Virus record (IMG/VR): IMGVR_UViG_3300010354_009325
Span: 1-30,778 of that record
Source: a virus
Reading direction: 5' to 3' (one strand)
Length of the DNA: 30,778 nt
Shown here piece by piece: positions 1 through 7,096 of the stretch. The notes below the pieces were generated by a model. That model ran no database searches and was not told the DNA's origin. It worked only from the letters and a program-made list of their open reading frames with translations. Numbering within the stretch: the first letter of the stretch is position 1; the number at the start of each line of letters is the position of its first letter. The translations under genes were made by a program, and so were the position numbers.

Positions 1-606
1 CAGAAAATAAAAGGACGAACGGCCACCACGTCCCATTTCTGGGCCTGCCTCACCTGTAATACTACTACGCAGTTCTGGGTTAATTAGACGGGCATAGTTA
101 CGGTGGGTTTTCATATCGAAACCCTTAGGGCGTAACCAGTCTGGGAGCATGCGTATAATATATTCCAGCTTCCAGAATATTGATTTCGGGTCATTTAGCT
201 TATCCAGCAAATCTGCCTTACGGGAGCCTATAGCACCTGCCCAGCCGGATACGGTTAACCAACGCCAGACATAATAAGCTGCGACTAGCCAGGTAACGCC
301 TACGTCACGCGATTTATCGACAACCCCGTTATCTGGCATTTCCTCTAATTTCTGTACCCATTGCAGAAACTCTGCCTGTTTAGGCCAGAGAATTAGTGGT
401 AAATCTTTTGGGGTGGTACCTTTGTTTCTGGGGTCGTAGGTCCAGACGAAATCAGTAACGAATAACTGCAACCCCGAAAATGGGTCTGCAATTGCGCGCT
501 TAGTGATAAGCCTAGACCTTTCACTGGTAAGCTTACCAGCAAGCTGAACCCGCCTTCTGATTTCGCTAGAAATTGAATCATTCCAGATTTTCTCATTCGT
601 ATTCAT
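1..606 (-). CDS. terL: Terminase large subunit, N-terminal part (runs off the left edge)
   Basis: This is the ATPase/nuclease motor that pumps DNA into the capsid. Only the first 202 residues lie in the window and the frame stays open to base 1. The Walker A-like segment is at residues 97-106 (DKSRDVGVTW), matching the KSRDMGVSW-type motif of one terminase family. It is preceded by the usual adenine-binding region with PKQAEFLQWV (75-84) and followed by GAIGSRKADLLDK. The C-terminal nuclease domain is outside the window. I chose the ATG at 604-606, which overlaps the end of the small terminase by 14 bases in another frame; no strong ribosome site is visible. A 67-codon frame starting at 596 is a shadow of this gene. 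Confidence 0.88.
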   Translation of the reverse strand, partial: MNTNEKIWNDSISSEIRRRVQLAGKLTSERSRLITKRAIADPFSGLQLFVTDFVWTYDPRNKGTTPKDLPLILWPKQAEFLQWVQKLEEMPDNGVVDKSRDVGVTWLVAAYYVWRWLTVSGWAGAIGSRKADLLDKLNDPKSIFWKLEYIIRMLPDWLRPKGFDMKTHRNYARLINPELRSSITGEAGPEMGRGGRSSFYFL

Positions 607-1252
607 CGGTATCCGGCATTTCTGCGATTTCAATATCGGTAGTGGTATCCTGAGTAGCAGGGGCAACGGACGATGTTAGACGCCTGTATTCTGCCACGAT
701 TTCTACGTCTGATAAGGTAGCTGCCTTATCGGCTAATTCGACGTATTCAGATTTACCACCATTCACCAGGGTAACTTGCTGCCGTTGCTCTGGGATATCG
801 GAATATTCCTCCCGTAGGTTTCTGGTAATCACGTCCAGTAGCCTAGCCATTTCACCAGCAGAGGATTTATCGAAATCGAAACGTTGTAGGGTTTCGCCTA
901 ACCTACGCTGGGCAGTAATGAGTACCGCTCTGCGTAACTTGCGTGCCTTAATGCGTTCGTCTGCCTCAGCCTGCCACGATAAGCGTTCACAATGCTGGTC
1001 AAATGCCTGTGCCCTTTCTTTCCAGTAATGCACGCTGGCTAATTGATAGAACCAGCTACCTGCCGAGCCTACATCGATACGATTCGTGTATCTGCGAAAG
1101 GCTACTAGAATATTACGCTCTACGGGGGCAAGGTCACGATAAACGCAGAAAGCTGCATATTGCTTTTCGGTTTCCCCGTCCAGGCGTTCCCATAAGTACG
1201 CGCCTTCCCTGAGTTTTCCAGGCTGCATAAGGTGTTCACTTCTTTTTGGCAT
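593..1252 (-). CDS. terS: Terminase small subunit-like protein
   Basis: Probable DNA-recognition subunit of the packaging motor, 219 residues. The N-terminal half has the pattern of phage-type small terminases: WERLDGETEKQYAAFCVYRD (21-40), then a region ending in YWKERAQAFDQH and a basic helix (residues about 100-117). The middle is helical (LGETLQRFDF, MARLLDVITRNLREEY) and the acidic tail (DTDEYE) overlaps the start of the large subunit. Position directly upstream of terL supports the call. A GAGG lies about 18 bases before this ATG, which is far; the in-frame ATG at residue 9 is an alternative start. The iteron array just upstream (1416-1569) is a candidate binding site for it, which is inference. 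Confidence 0.75.
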   Translation of the reverse strand: MPKRSEHLMQPGKLREGAYLWERLDGETEKQYAAFCVYRDLAPVERNILVAFRRYTNRIDVGSAGSWFYQLASVHYWKERAQAFDQHCERLSWQAEADERIKARKLRRAVLITAQRRLGETLQRFDFDKSSAGEMARLLDVITRNLREEYSDIPEQRQQVTLVNGGKSEYVELADKAATLSDVEIVAEYRRLTSSVAPATQDTTTDIEIAEMPDTDEYE

Positions 1253-1680
1253 AGGGTATTGCTTTTTGCCTCAAAATATGATAAGGGGGGAAACGTGATT
1301 CATTAGAAGGGGGGGAAGGGTTGTTTGGAAGGTAACGTTGGTTTTACCTTAGGGTAATGAATCACCAGGTGGTAAGGCGTAAGGGGAAGGGGTTTAGGTT
1401 AGTTACTGCTGAGGTCTTAGGTTACTTAGTACTAAGGCTTAGGTTACTTAGTACTTACTACTTAGGACTAGGTTACTTAGTGATAAGGTATTTACTACTT
1501 AGGACTAAGGTACTTAGGTTACTTAGTGATATAGTCACTTAGGTTACTTAGTCACTTAGGTTACTTAGTACCTTAAATAACTAAGATATAGAGAGGGGAT
1601 TTTCTGATACCGAGTAGCCTTAGTGCTATATGAAATAGAAAGCGCATTTTCTTACCCGTTAGTGGTATTTATGGATACAG
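1253..1680. other. Non-coding region with G-runs and CTTAGGTTACTTAGT iterons
   Basis: No credible gene lies here; the one plus-strand frame (1357-1542) is made of the repeats themselves. From 1284 to about 1345 the plus strand is purine-rich, with runs of six and seven G. From 1416 to 1569 there is an array of a 15-base unit (separate entry). The end, 1570-1680, is unremarkable AT-rich sequence. It lies upstream of the terminase genes and downstream of the Mom-like gene, so a packaging site, an origin or a regulatory array are all possible. Confidence 0.7.
1416..1569. repeat. Iteron array, unit CTTAGGTTACTTAGT
   Basis: Five perfect copies of the 15-mer start at 1416, 1438, 1513, 1538 and 1555, with a 14-base variant (CTAGGTTACTTAGT) at 1468. 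Linkers contain partial copies (ACTTAGGACTAAGG, GTACTTACTA). Spacing is irregular (22, 75, 25 and 17 between perfect copies), so it is neither a CRISPR array nor a simple tandem repeat. The core CTTAGG word returns in the 15200-15300 region, suggesting one protein binds both. Confidence 0.85.
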
Positions 1681-2496
1681 CTATTCAGCATCGATAGAAT
1701 CCGATTTTACCGATATTTCCCCTGTATTAAGTAAAGCGTCTGGATGGGCGTTGCACCCTCGCTCAGTAGGGGTACTACTGATAGCCTGCTTCAGACGCGT
1801 TTTACCTAAATACATACCCGCCCCTGCAGCGTCAATAATAGAGAATGGCAATACGGGTACGGTTAAACGATTTCGAGCCTCTGGATTTAGGAAGTAGATA
1901 TACCGTAACTGAAAGCCAGGTAATACCTTCGCGCCTATATCCAGAAACGGTATCATCGAAGCACTACCGCCGATTTTCGCGCCATATCGTTTAGCTAATT
2001 CAATTCGTCGCGGTCTTCGGGTATCCTCTAATACAATTCGTGATTCTCTCAATCCATCTGGGAATTCCACGATTTGCTTATTCTTACTGATACCTGTTAA
2101 TACAAATCCAGAGGCTCGATAAATAGTACCATCGCCGCACTGCGTACCATCGGCAAAACTGATAACCCATTCAATATGCGGGTAGTTTTTTCTGATTAAT
2201 CTGAAGGCGATTGCTAATGCTCTGGATTCACTGTTTCTAGGTAATTCTGGACCGCAGGCCATACGATTCAATTCGATAAATCCATTCCAGTCTGTATCTT
2301 TTACCAGGGGCTGAATTTTGCGCTTATCCAGAGAAGGCCCGAATTGCAAAGCCCCGTGCATAATGCCGTCGATAAATATCCCGAAATGCAAGGTCGAATT
2401 ATTTAGTACCTTACCGCTGTAATGATGTTTCTTTATGCAGGCTTCTGCTGCCGAGCGGGAAACAGGGGCAACCCTTATATCTTTTGCGCTAGCCAT
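1681..2496 (-). CDS. Mom-like DNA adenine hypermodification protein
   Basis: A 271-residue protein resembling phage Mu Mom, a GNAT-fold enzyme that converts adenine in phage DNA to a carbamoylmethyl form and so blocks restriction. Family-like features in order: KKHHYSG (22-28), GALQFG (48-53), FIELNRM (73-79), PRNSESRALA (86-95), the strand WVISFADG (110-117) and GTIYRASGF (123-131). The C-terminal 100 residues are less conserved and end in an acidic tail. Its start overlaps the stop of the ParB-like gene (TAATG), so the two are translationally coupled. Mu Mom depends on the translational activator Com; I see no Com-like zinc-finger gene here. The family assignment is fairly secure; the exact chemistry and target site are not. 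Confidence 0.75.
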   Translation of the reverse strand: MASAKDIRVAPVSRSAAEACIKKHHYSGKVLNNSTLHFGIFIDGIMHGALQFGPSLDKRKIQPLVKDTDWNGFIELNRMACGPELPRNSESRALAIAFRLIRKNYPHIEWVISFADGTQCGDGTIYRASGFVLTGISKNKQIVEFPDGLRESRIVLEDTRRPRRIELAKRYGAKIGGSASMIPFLDIGAKVLPGFQLRYIYFLNPEARNRLTVPVLPFSIIDAAGAGMYLGKTRLKQAISSTPTERGCNAHPDALLNTGEISVKSDSIDAE

Positions 2497-3104
2497 TATG
2501 CCTCACAATATGCAGAGCAAATACGCGCTAAGGCATTTCCATTACTGTTTTCGTTCGGTCCATCGAATTCCCCTTTTGCCTTAGCCTTAGCGAGTGCAGA
2601 CTGAATTATATCCACTTGGCTATCGTGTATCGTAAAGGTCATTTCCTGATAAGGGGGCTTATCTTCGGCAGATAAATCAGGGAAAGCCATTTCATCAATA
2701 CCAACCCCTAAAGCATCTATTTCTGCCTCATTAAATCCCAGTAACCCTAGATTGAAACCATCGATATTCAGTTCGGTTAGTTCCAGGGCTAACATCGATT
2801 CGTCCCAGCCGGAATTAAGGGCAATACGGTTATCGGCTAAGATATAGGCTCTACGCTGCGTTTCGGATAAATGGCTTAGCCTAATGCAGGGCACTTCTGA
2901 GTAAGCCAGAATCCTCGCTGCCATTACCCGACCATGCCCAGCAATAATGCCGTTCTGGTCATCGATAAGCACGGGGTTCGTAAACCCGAATTCTTTTATG
3001 CTCCCTGCTATCTGGGATATTTGTTCGTCGGAGTGCGTTCTGGCATTACGCGCATAGGGAATTAGCTTATCGATTCTCACCATTTCGATTTTAGGCGTGC
3101 TCAT
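2496..3104 (-). CDS. Free-standing ParB-like domain protein
   Basis: 202 residues with a ParB/Spo0J N-terminal domain: IDKLIPYARNARTHSDEQ (11-28), then PVLIDDQNGIIAGHGRVMAA (44-63) with the GHGR nucleotide-binding box at 56-59. The following helical part (AYILADNRIALNSGWDE, then LLGFNEAEIDAL) matches the module that in many phages and genomic islands is fused in front of a DNA methylase. Here no methylase follows. The next gene, overlapping by one base, is the Mom-like protein, so the ParB module appears to serve a different modification enzyme. ParB domains of this type bind nucleotides (CTPase or nuclease-like); the role here is inferred. The start follows GGTCTGGAA and a strong hairpin (3117-3155). 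Confidence 0.8.
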   Translation of the reverse strand: MSTPKIEMVRIDKLIPYARNARTHSDEQISQIAGSIKEFGFTNPVLIDDQNGIIAGHGRVMAARILAYSEVPCIRLSHLSETQRRAYILADNRIALNSGWDESMLALELTELNIDGFNLGLLGFNEAEIDALGVGIDEMAFPDLSAEDKPPYQEMTFTIHDSQVDIIQSALAKAKAKGEFDGPNENSNGNALARICSAYCEA

Positions 3105-3116
3105 TTCCAGACCTTT

Positions 3117-3155
3117 TAGCGGTATTCTTACGGTAATCTGCCCGTAATACCGCTA
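3117..3155 (-). promoter_or_regulatory. Bulged hairpin just 5' of the ParB-like gene
   Basis: TAGCGGTA (3117-3124) and TTACGG (3128-3133) pair with CCGTAA (3142-3147) and TACCGCTA (3148-3155). This gives a perfect 14-bp stem interrupted by one 3-base bulge, with an 8-base loop. On the minus-strand transcript it ends 12 bases before the ATG, so it sits next to the ribosome site. No U-run follows, so translational control or mRNA protection is more likely than termination. Confidence 0.6.
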
Positions 3156-3210
3156 ATCTACCGGAAAACAGACCCCTTGCAAGTGAAAATACAGAACGCC
3201 AAAACGCCAA

Positions 3211-3242
3211 ATGCCGCTAACGTATCACTACGCTAACGGCAT
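3211..3242 (-). promoter_or_regulatory. 12-bp leader hairpin with wobble pairs favouring the minus-strand RNA
   Basis: ATGCCGCTAACG (3211-3222) and CGCTAACGGCAT (3231-3242) form a 12-bp stem with an 8-base loop. The two non-Watson-Crick positions become G-U pairs only on the minus-strand RNA, so that strand is the one that folds. It lies in the gap between the RusA-like and ParB-like genes. A candidate -35 (TTGACA at 3308-3313, minus) with a poor -10 (TACCTT) lies upstream of it. The rest of 3105-3348 holds AACGCCAA direct repeats near 3195-3210 and no gene. Confidence 0.5.
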
Positions 3243-3348
3243 AAGGCAGGGCTAGTGGACGGACGAGGAACACCAGGCAAGGGCTAAGGTAACAGACCTT
3301 CTGCCCCTGTCAAGCGTAGAACGCTCAAAATTGCCCTTTCTGGCGCGC

Positions 3349-3876
3349 CTAGTCTATCCAGATGGTAAAGACTACGCACTCACCTATTGGAGAGAATGTA
3401 GCCGGATATACGCCTGATTCTAGCTTACTGCTATCTGGGTTCCATTCTGGGAGCCAAACGCTATCTGGACCCCGTAGGATGTTGGCATTATCACCTGGTA
3501 GAAAATCGTAGTACACCAGACAATCTGCCACTGCCTTAAAGTAGTTATCCCAGTCCCCTTTATTTGTAGGGACCGTACCTTTACCTGGGCCTGATTTACC
3601 TGGGTTTAGGAATACGGCTACGCCTAACCTAATCGGATACAGGTTGTGCAGAACATCCTTAACGGCAGCTGGGCTAAGATTATCCTTTTCTAGCTGGCTA
3701 CAAATGTAGTCATTCATGCGAGCCTGAGAATCGTGATATTTCTTAGCTGGCTTGCTGAAATCCCTGTAATTAGTTCTGACTGCGGGTTGAATACGCCAAG
3801 GTATAATCATGGTTAATACAGCCTGCCGACCGTTACCACTACCGCCACCATTATAGTTATCTGGCATTTTAGTCAT
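3349..3876 (-). CDS. rusA: RusA-like Holliday junction resolvase
   Basis: 175 residues. RusA family enzymes cut four-way junctions symmetrically during phage recombination and before packaging. The signature is in the middle: KGDWDNYFKAVADCL (106-120), with the metal-binding acidic residues D108, D110 and D118, followed by FLPGDN (125-130), as in the DxDN...K...D...DD pattern of RusA. The N-terminal 20 residues are Gly/Asn-rich and probably flexible. It lies two bases downstream of the adenine methyltransferase and belongs with the recombination genes at 10-13 kb. The C-terminal strand is unusual but short. Confidence 0.75.
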   Translation of the reverse strand: MTKMPDNYNGGGSGNGRQAVLTMIIPWRIQPAVRTNYRDFSKPAKKYHDSQARMNDYICSQLEKDNLSPAAVKDVLHNLYPIRLGVAVFLNPGKSGPGKGTVPTNKGDWDNYFKAVADCLVYYDFLPGDNANILRGPDSVWLPEWNPDSSKLESGVYPATFSPIGECVVFTIWID

Positions 3877-3878
3877 AT

Positions 3879-4733
3879 TTAATCGAATAATGAGGGTTGG
3901 TTACGTTGACAGTGAGGGGAACACCATAGGCGTTCTAATTTGTGGTTTTCGTTACCTTTGTCATACCTAGCACCATAACCACCTTTCTCAGACCGCTCTA
4001 TAATTTCCCAGCCTTTAGGCAATTCTCTACCATCGTCGTAGCCTGCTACCACGATACGCAAACTAGGATTATCACCATTTTCTATTGCCCATTCCCATAC
4101 CTCTTTAGCGACATTTCCGGTGTTATCATCATACGAAACGCCATTCCCTGTACCGTATGGTGGGTCCAGGAATATGCCTGCATTATTGAAATTAGTAGGT
4201 ATTCCGATTGTGGCTTTAGTTAAACACCGTTTCCAGTCTCCACATAATACCTCTATTCTGCATAACCGATTAGATACGTTATCAAACCATTCCCTTGTAA
4301 ACTCCCTGCCCTTTATTCCTCTAGGCTGTCCATTTCTCTGTAAACTGCTAGCGTCTGGGTTTATCGCTACACAAGCTACCCATAACCAAACCCCAGCTGC
4401 ATACGCATCATAAGCGTTCATATCACTAAAATCGTAGGGTACCCATTCTTTAAGCCATTTAGCACGCGCCTTTAGTTCTATTTCAGAGCAAGGGGCAGAA
4501 GCTAACTGCCATACCTTTTCTGGTTCATGCTGCAACGCTCGCCATAGGTTAGCTACATGGTGGTTAATATCGTTAATCAGTTCTGATTTAGCTGGGTAAG
4601 GGTTTCCCAGTAATACTGCCCCGCTACCGAAGAAAGGTTCGATATACCTATCTACTCTGCCCAGGCTTTCCCATACCTGTTCTGCCGCTCTACGCTTGCC
4701 CCCGAAATAAGGGAATATAGGTTCCAGCGTCAT
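3879..4733 (-). CDS. D12-class DNA N6-adenine methyltransferase (Dam-like)
   Basis: 284 residues. It transfers a methyl group from SAM to adenine N6 in DNA. Visible motifs: PYFGGKRR (8-15), IEPFFGSGAV (31-40, SAM site), ELINDINHHVANLW (51-64) and the catalytic DPPYGTG (190-196). This order is typical of the alpha-type Dam/DpnM family. I chose the ATG at 4731-4733, which follows GGGAGGTGG and overlaps the upstream stop as ATGA; a GTG at 4748 is less likely. The target site is not predictable from sequence. The window contains almost no GATC, so a GATC-specific enzyme would have almost nothing to methylate on this DNA. Confidence 0.85.
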   Translation of the reverse strand: MTLEPIFPYFGGKRRAAEQVWESLGRVDRYIEPFFGSGAVLLGNPYPAKSELINDINHHVANLWRALQHEPEKVWQLASAPCSEIELKARAKWLKEWVPYDFSDMNAYDAYAAGVWLWVACVAINPDASSLQRNGQPRGIKGREFTREWFDNVSNRLCRIEVLCGDWKRCLTKATIGIPTNFNNAGIFLDPPYGTGNGVSYDDNTGNVAKEVWEWAIENGDNPSLRIVVAGYDDGRELPKGWEIIERSEKGGYGARYDKGNENHKLERLWCSPHCQRNQPSLFD

Positions 4734-4972
4734 TCTACCACCTCCCACGGTGATTCACTGCCTACGCTCAAAAGGTAAATGTGGGCTTTCCAAAGCGAAT
4801 CACAAAGCTTCCCCGAATCGTTACCCCCTAACCCAAAAGGATAGGCGTAAACGGCTCCGGTATTTAGCATGATAACGTAAGCCAGTCTGCCGGACTCGCA
4901 CATACGTTTCCACCTAAAATCCCATGATGCATCTATGGTTATTTCCCAGCCGTCGCGTAGTTTAAATTTCAT
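4730..4972 (-). CDS. Small protein of unknown function (80 aa)
   Basis: Not recognised. It is rich in tryptophan (WEITIDASWDFRWKR near the N-terminus, SLWKAHIYLL and SPWEVVE at the end) and predicted soluble and mostly beta. Its stop overlaps the methyltransferase start (ATGA), so it is translated in the same operon. It could be a small accessory or anti-restriction protein, but nothing in the sequence shows that. Confidence 0.65.
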   Translation of the reverse strand: MKFKLRDGWEITIDASWDFRWKRMCESGRLAYVIMLNTGAVYAYPFGLGGNDSGKLCDSLWKAHIYLLSVGSESPWEVVE

Positions 4973-4993
4973 ACCTTACCACTATCTGTAGTC

Positions 4994-5830
4994 CTATGCT
5001 GCCACTGGATAAAAGCCCAGACTCGCTAGCACCTTTAGTGCTATTTCTCGTGTTACTACGAACGTACCAAATGGTACGCCTAATTCCTTTGCTGCAAATC
5101 GTGCCTGTATTACCGAAACCCCTGCGATTTCTGCGATAGATTGAATCGTGTAACCGATTTCGGCTTTCGGGTAATTGATTCTGGTGAATGGCAATAATAA
5201 CTCTGGCTTTTGGCCAGAACAATTATCGCTCTTTACTGGTTCTACAGGGATTAACGGTACAGGGGTTTCCACTGGCTTAGTAGCAGTAACCTTTTCAAGT
5301 TTCTTTTCAGGTTCCTCGTCTAGTGATATTTCGGATTTATCCGGCTTATTACGCTTTCGTTTCTCCAGTAATGCTGCCGCTACCTGTTCTGCGTCGCCAA
5401 ATGCAGGGCTGGGATTAAGGCACCACCATGATAAATCATATCCTGCCCCTCTCAGGATATACAATCGACCATGTACGATTTCTCTGGTGGTATTCCAGAG
5501 GATAGCCAAATCGTTATAAGGGTCTGCATTGCTGGCTACCGCTTTCATATCAGCTAGCCACTGTATGCGCCTCAGAACTACCTTATCGGTTATATTAGGG
5601 GATTTATATACCCTGCCAGTTACAACGTGGTTATGCTTAGCTTTTAGTTCCCAGGGGGTTAGGTCAAACCCAGCATCACGCAATTTCTTTAGCGTTCTGG
5701 AAATAGTGCTATAGCAAATGCTTAGGCGTTCGGAAACATCACGTCGCAATTGCCCAGGTTCACTGGTTTTAGCGATTTCGATAAATACATCGTAAATCTG
5801 CTGATTAGTCATGTTTGCTATCTGTACCAT
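4994..5830 (-). CDS. Protein with three helix-turn-helix segments, probable DNA-binding
   Basis: 278 residues. Two N-terminal segments look like duplicated winged-HTH units: residues about 28-61, ending RDAGFDLTPW, and about 103-137, ending RGAGYDLSWW. Both finish with the same R-x-AG-x-DL-xx-W signature. A charged, Pro/Glu/Lys-rich linker follows (about 158-205). A third HTH-like segment, QSIAEIAGVSVIQARFAAKE, is near the C-terminus. The ATG at 5830 is preceded by GGAGG and overlaps the end of the upstream small membrane gene by 13 bases. Likely a transcription or replication regulator; iterons at 1416-1569 or 15200-15300 are candidate targets. No family name is assigned. Confidence 0.7.
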   Translation of the reverse strand: MVQIANMTNQQIYDVFIEIAKTSEPGQLRRDVSERLSICYSTISRTLKKLRDAGFDLTPWELKAKHNHVVTGRVYKSPNITDKVVLRRIQWLADMKAVASNADPYNDLAILWNTTREIVHGRLYILRGAGYDLSWWCLNPSPAFGDAEQVAAALLEKRKRNKPDKSEISLDEEPEKKLEKVTATKPVETPVPLIPVEPVKSDNCSGQKPELLLPFTRINYPKAEIGYTIQSIAEIAGVSVIQARFAAKELGVPFGTFVVTREIALKVLASLGFYPVAA

Positions 5831-6024
5831 TTTCTACGCCTCCCTATTCCACCGTCTGTATATCCTGCGTCGTAACCATCGAAATAGCATTTATCGTTAG
5901 GTGGTGGATTTTGCCTGTATTCTTCCCTGATTACTCTGGAAGCCCAGATACAACCCAGCTGGATACCTATCGATAGGCAACCTATGCCTACAGCTATTAC
6001 ATAAGCTAAAATGCTATCGTTCAT
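5818..6024 (-). CDS. Small single-pass membrane protein (68 aa)
   Basis: The N-terminal segment (residues 5-29, ILAYVIAVGIGCLSIGIQLG onward) is a clear transmembrane helix. The remainder is a short polar tail with tyrosines and a basic end (GRRRKWYR). It overlaps the next gene by 13 bases. Function unknown; such proteins in early phage operons often modify the host membrane, but that is only a possibility. Confidence 0.65.
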   Translation of the reverse strand: MNDSILAYVIAVGIGCLSIGIQLGCIWASRVIREEYRQNPPPNDKCYFDGYDAGYTDGGIGRRRKWYR

Positions 6025-6032
6025 CGATACAC

Positions 6033-6287
6033 CTAAAAGGGGTAAAGGTCTGTATCACTCAGAGCGCATAACCCTACATCATCACGCCTGCATATATGGA
6101 TTTCTACAGGGGCTATATGGTTCCAGTAATGCGCTTGCACGATACGGTTAAACGGGCCTGCCCAGCTGGATAACTCGCTATGCATTACCCTGGCGAAACT
6201 ATGCAGCTTGTCATGTACCGTACATTTGACGGGTGATTTACTGCATAGGGTTTCTGCCAGTAATTGATACCTGTAATGAAAATCCAT
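6033..6287 (-). CDS. Small protein of unknown function (84 aa)
   Basis: Not recognised. I start it at the ATG at 6287, six bases after GAGG, rather than at the GTG at 6299. It is rich in His and Cys (HYWNHIAPVEIHIC, several Cys), so metal binding is possible. It lies directly downstream of the N6-methylase-like gene in the same operon. Confidence 0.6.
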   Translation of the reverse strand: MDFHYRYQLLAETLCSKSPVKCTVHDKLHSFARVMHSELSSWAGPFNRIVQAHYWNHIAPVEIHICRRDDVGLCALSDTDLYPF

Positions 6288-6298
6288 GTTACGCCTCA

Positions 6299-7096
6299 CT
6301 AGAAAAGTACTAATTGCCCTATTTCGGTCATGATGTTTTCGGTTACTTTCTCTGGTACTAAATCAGGTTCTGCTGATTGGGTTTCTGTATTTCTGCCTGG
6401 TCTATTCCATCGATATTCACCACGCTGGTAGGCAAAGGTTTCCACGATAACGCTGGTTACTTTCTGGGATAGGGAATCACCGTGGATGATACGCGCTGGA
6501 ATATCGGCAAGCGTAAAGGTTATATGCGACATATAAACCGATAATATATCGACGTCCCAGCACTCGGCTACCATCGTTCTACAGGGTATAAACCCTTCTG
6601 TAAGTAGTACATTAGCAGCTGCTAATACCATTCTGCCAGAACCTACGCATGGTTCCCCGATAGTAATAAAGGGCTTTTCTGCCAGCATTTCAGAAACACC
6701 CCTCATTTGCATTTGCGCGCATAGGTTAGATAAATCCATAGGGGTAAAGAATTGCCCTAGCCTTTCATTACCCATATCCAGGCTTTCCCATACAGAACCC
6801 AGAATATCGCTATGCTCTCCGTTTTGCCTAAAGGCTATTTCCATAGCCTCTACCAGCATAGCAGCGATTATCGAGAATTTCAGTTTCTCTTCTGCCTTGT
6901 ATTTATTGAGAGTGCGTAAATACCATTTCTCATTTTCTGCGTATTTATCGTTTTTCCCATTCATGGCATTTTGCAATGCCAGCGAATACAGTTCGCAGAA
7001 ATCAGAAAATACGTTCCTGATGCTGTAACTACCGCTAAACGTGCTAAACTCTTTAACGATAGTATCTGCCGTTATCGTGCCTGGTTTAGCTTTCAT
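6299..7096 (-). CDS. N6-methylase-fold protein lacking the NPPY catalytic motif
   Basis: 265 residues. It resembles the HsdM/N6_Mtase fold: GQFFTPMDLSNL (114-125), the SAM-binding motif I GEPCVGSGRMVLAA (147-160), AECWDVDILSVYMSHI (177-192) and GDSLS (206-210). In active enzymes an (N/D)PP(Y/F) motif follows within about 30-50 residues. Here the chain continues with RGEYRWNRPGRNTE and ends at 265 with none. So it probably binds SAM but may not methylate adenine. Short phage and plasmid proteins of this form exist in databases, in my recollection. The start overlaps the primase-helicase stop by 11 bases. Confidence 0.7.
   Translation of the reverse strand: MKAKPGTITADTIVKEFSTFSGSYSIRNVFSDFCELYSLALQNAMNGKNDKYAENEKWYLRTLNKYKAEEKLKFSIIAAMLVEAMEIAFRQNGEHSDILGSVWESLDMGNERLGQFFTPMDLSNLCAQMQMRGVSEMLAEKPFITIGEPCVGSGRMVLAAANVLLTEGFIPCRTMVAECWDVDILSVYMSHITFTLADIPARIIHGDSLSQKVTSVIVETFAYQRGEYRWNRPGRNTETQSAEPDLVPEKVTENIMTEIGQLVLF

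Noticed and set aside
393-596. 67-codon minus-strand frame with ATG at 596
   Set aside because: It lies inside the large-terminase frame, which starts at 606 and carries a clear Walker A-like motif; the 67-codon product has no recognisable pattern.
1284-1330. G-quadruplex
   Set aside because: The G-runs are long but the loop between the first two is over 20 bases, and the next runs are only two or three G.
1357-1542. Plus-strand frame in the iteron region
   Set aside because: The product is a translation of the repeats (LGYLV-type strings), with no family pattern.
1416-1569. CRISPR array
   Set aside because: Repeats are only 15 bases, the spacing is irregular and the linkers are partial copies of the repeat; no cas genes.
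3942-4413. Two plus-strand frames opposite the adenine methyltransferase
   Set aside because: They are antisense to a gene with a full set of methyltransferase motifs.
4962-5222. 86-codon minus-strand frame overlapping the triple-HTH gene
   Set aside because: It is a second frame of the C-terminal part of that gene and has no ribosome site.
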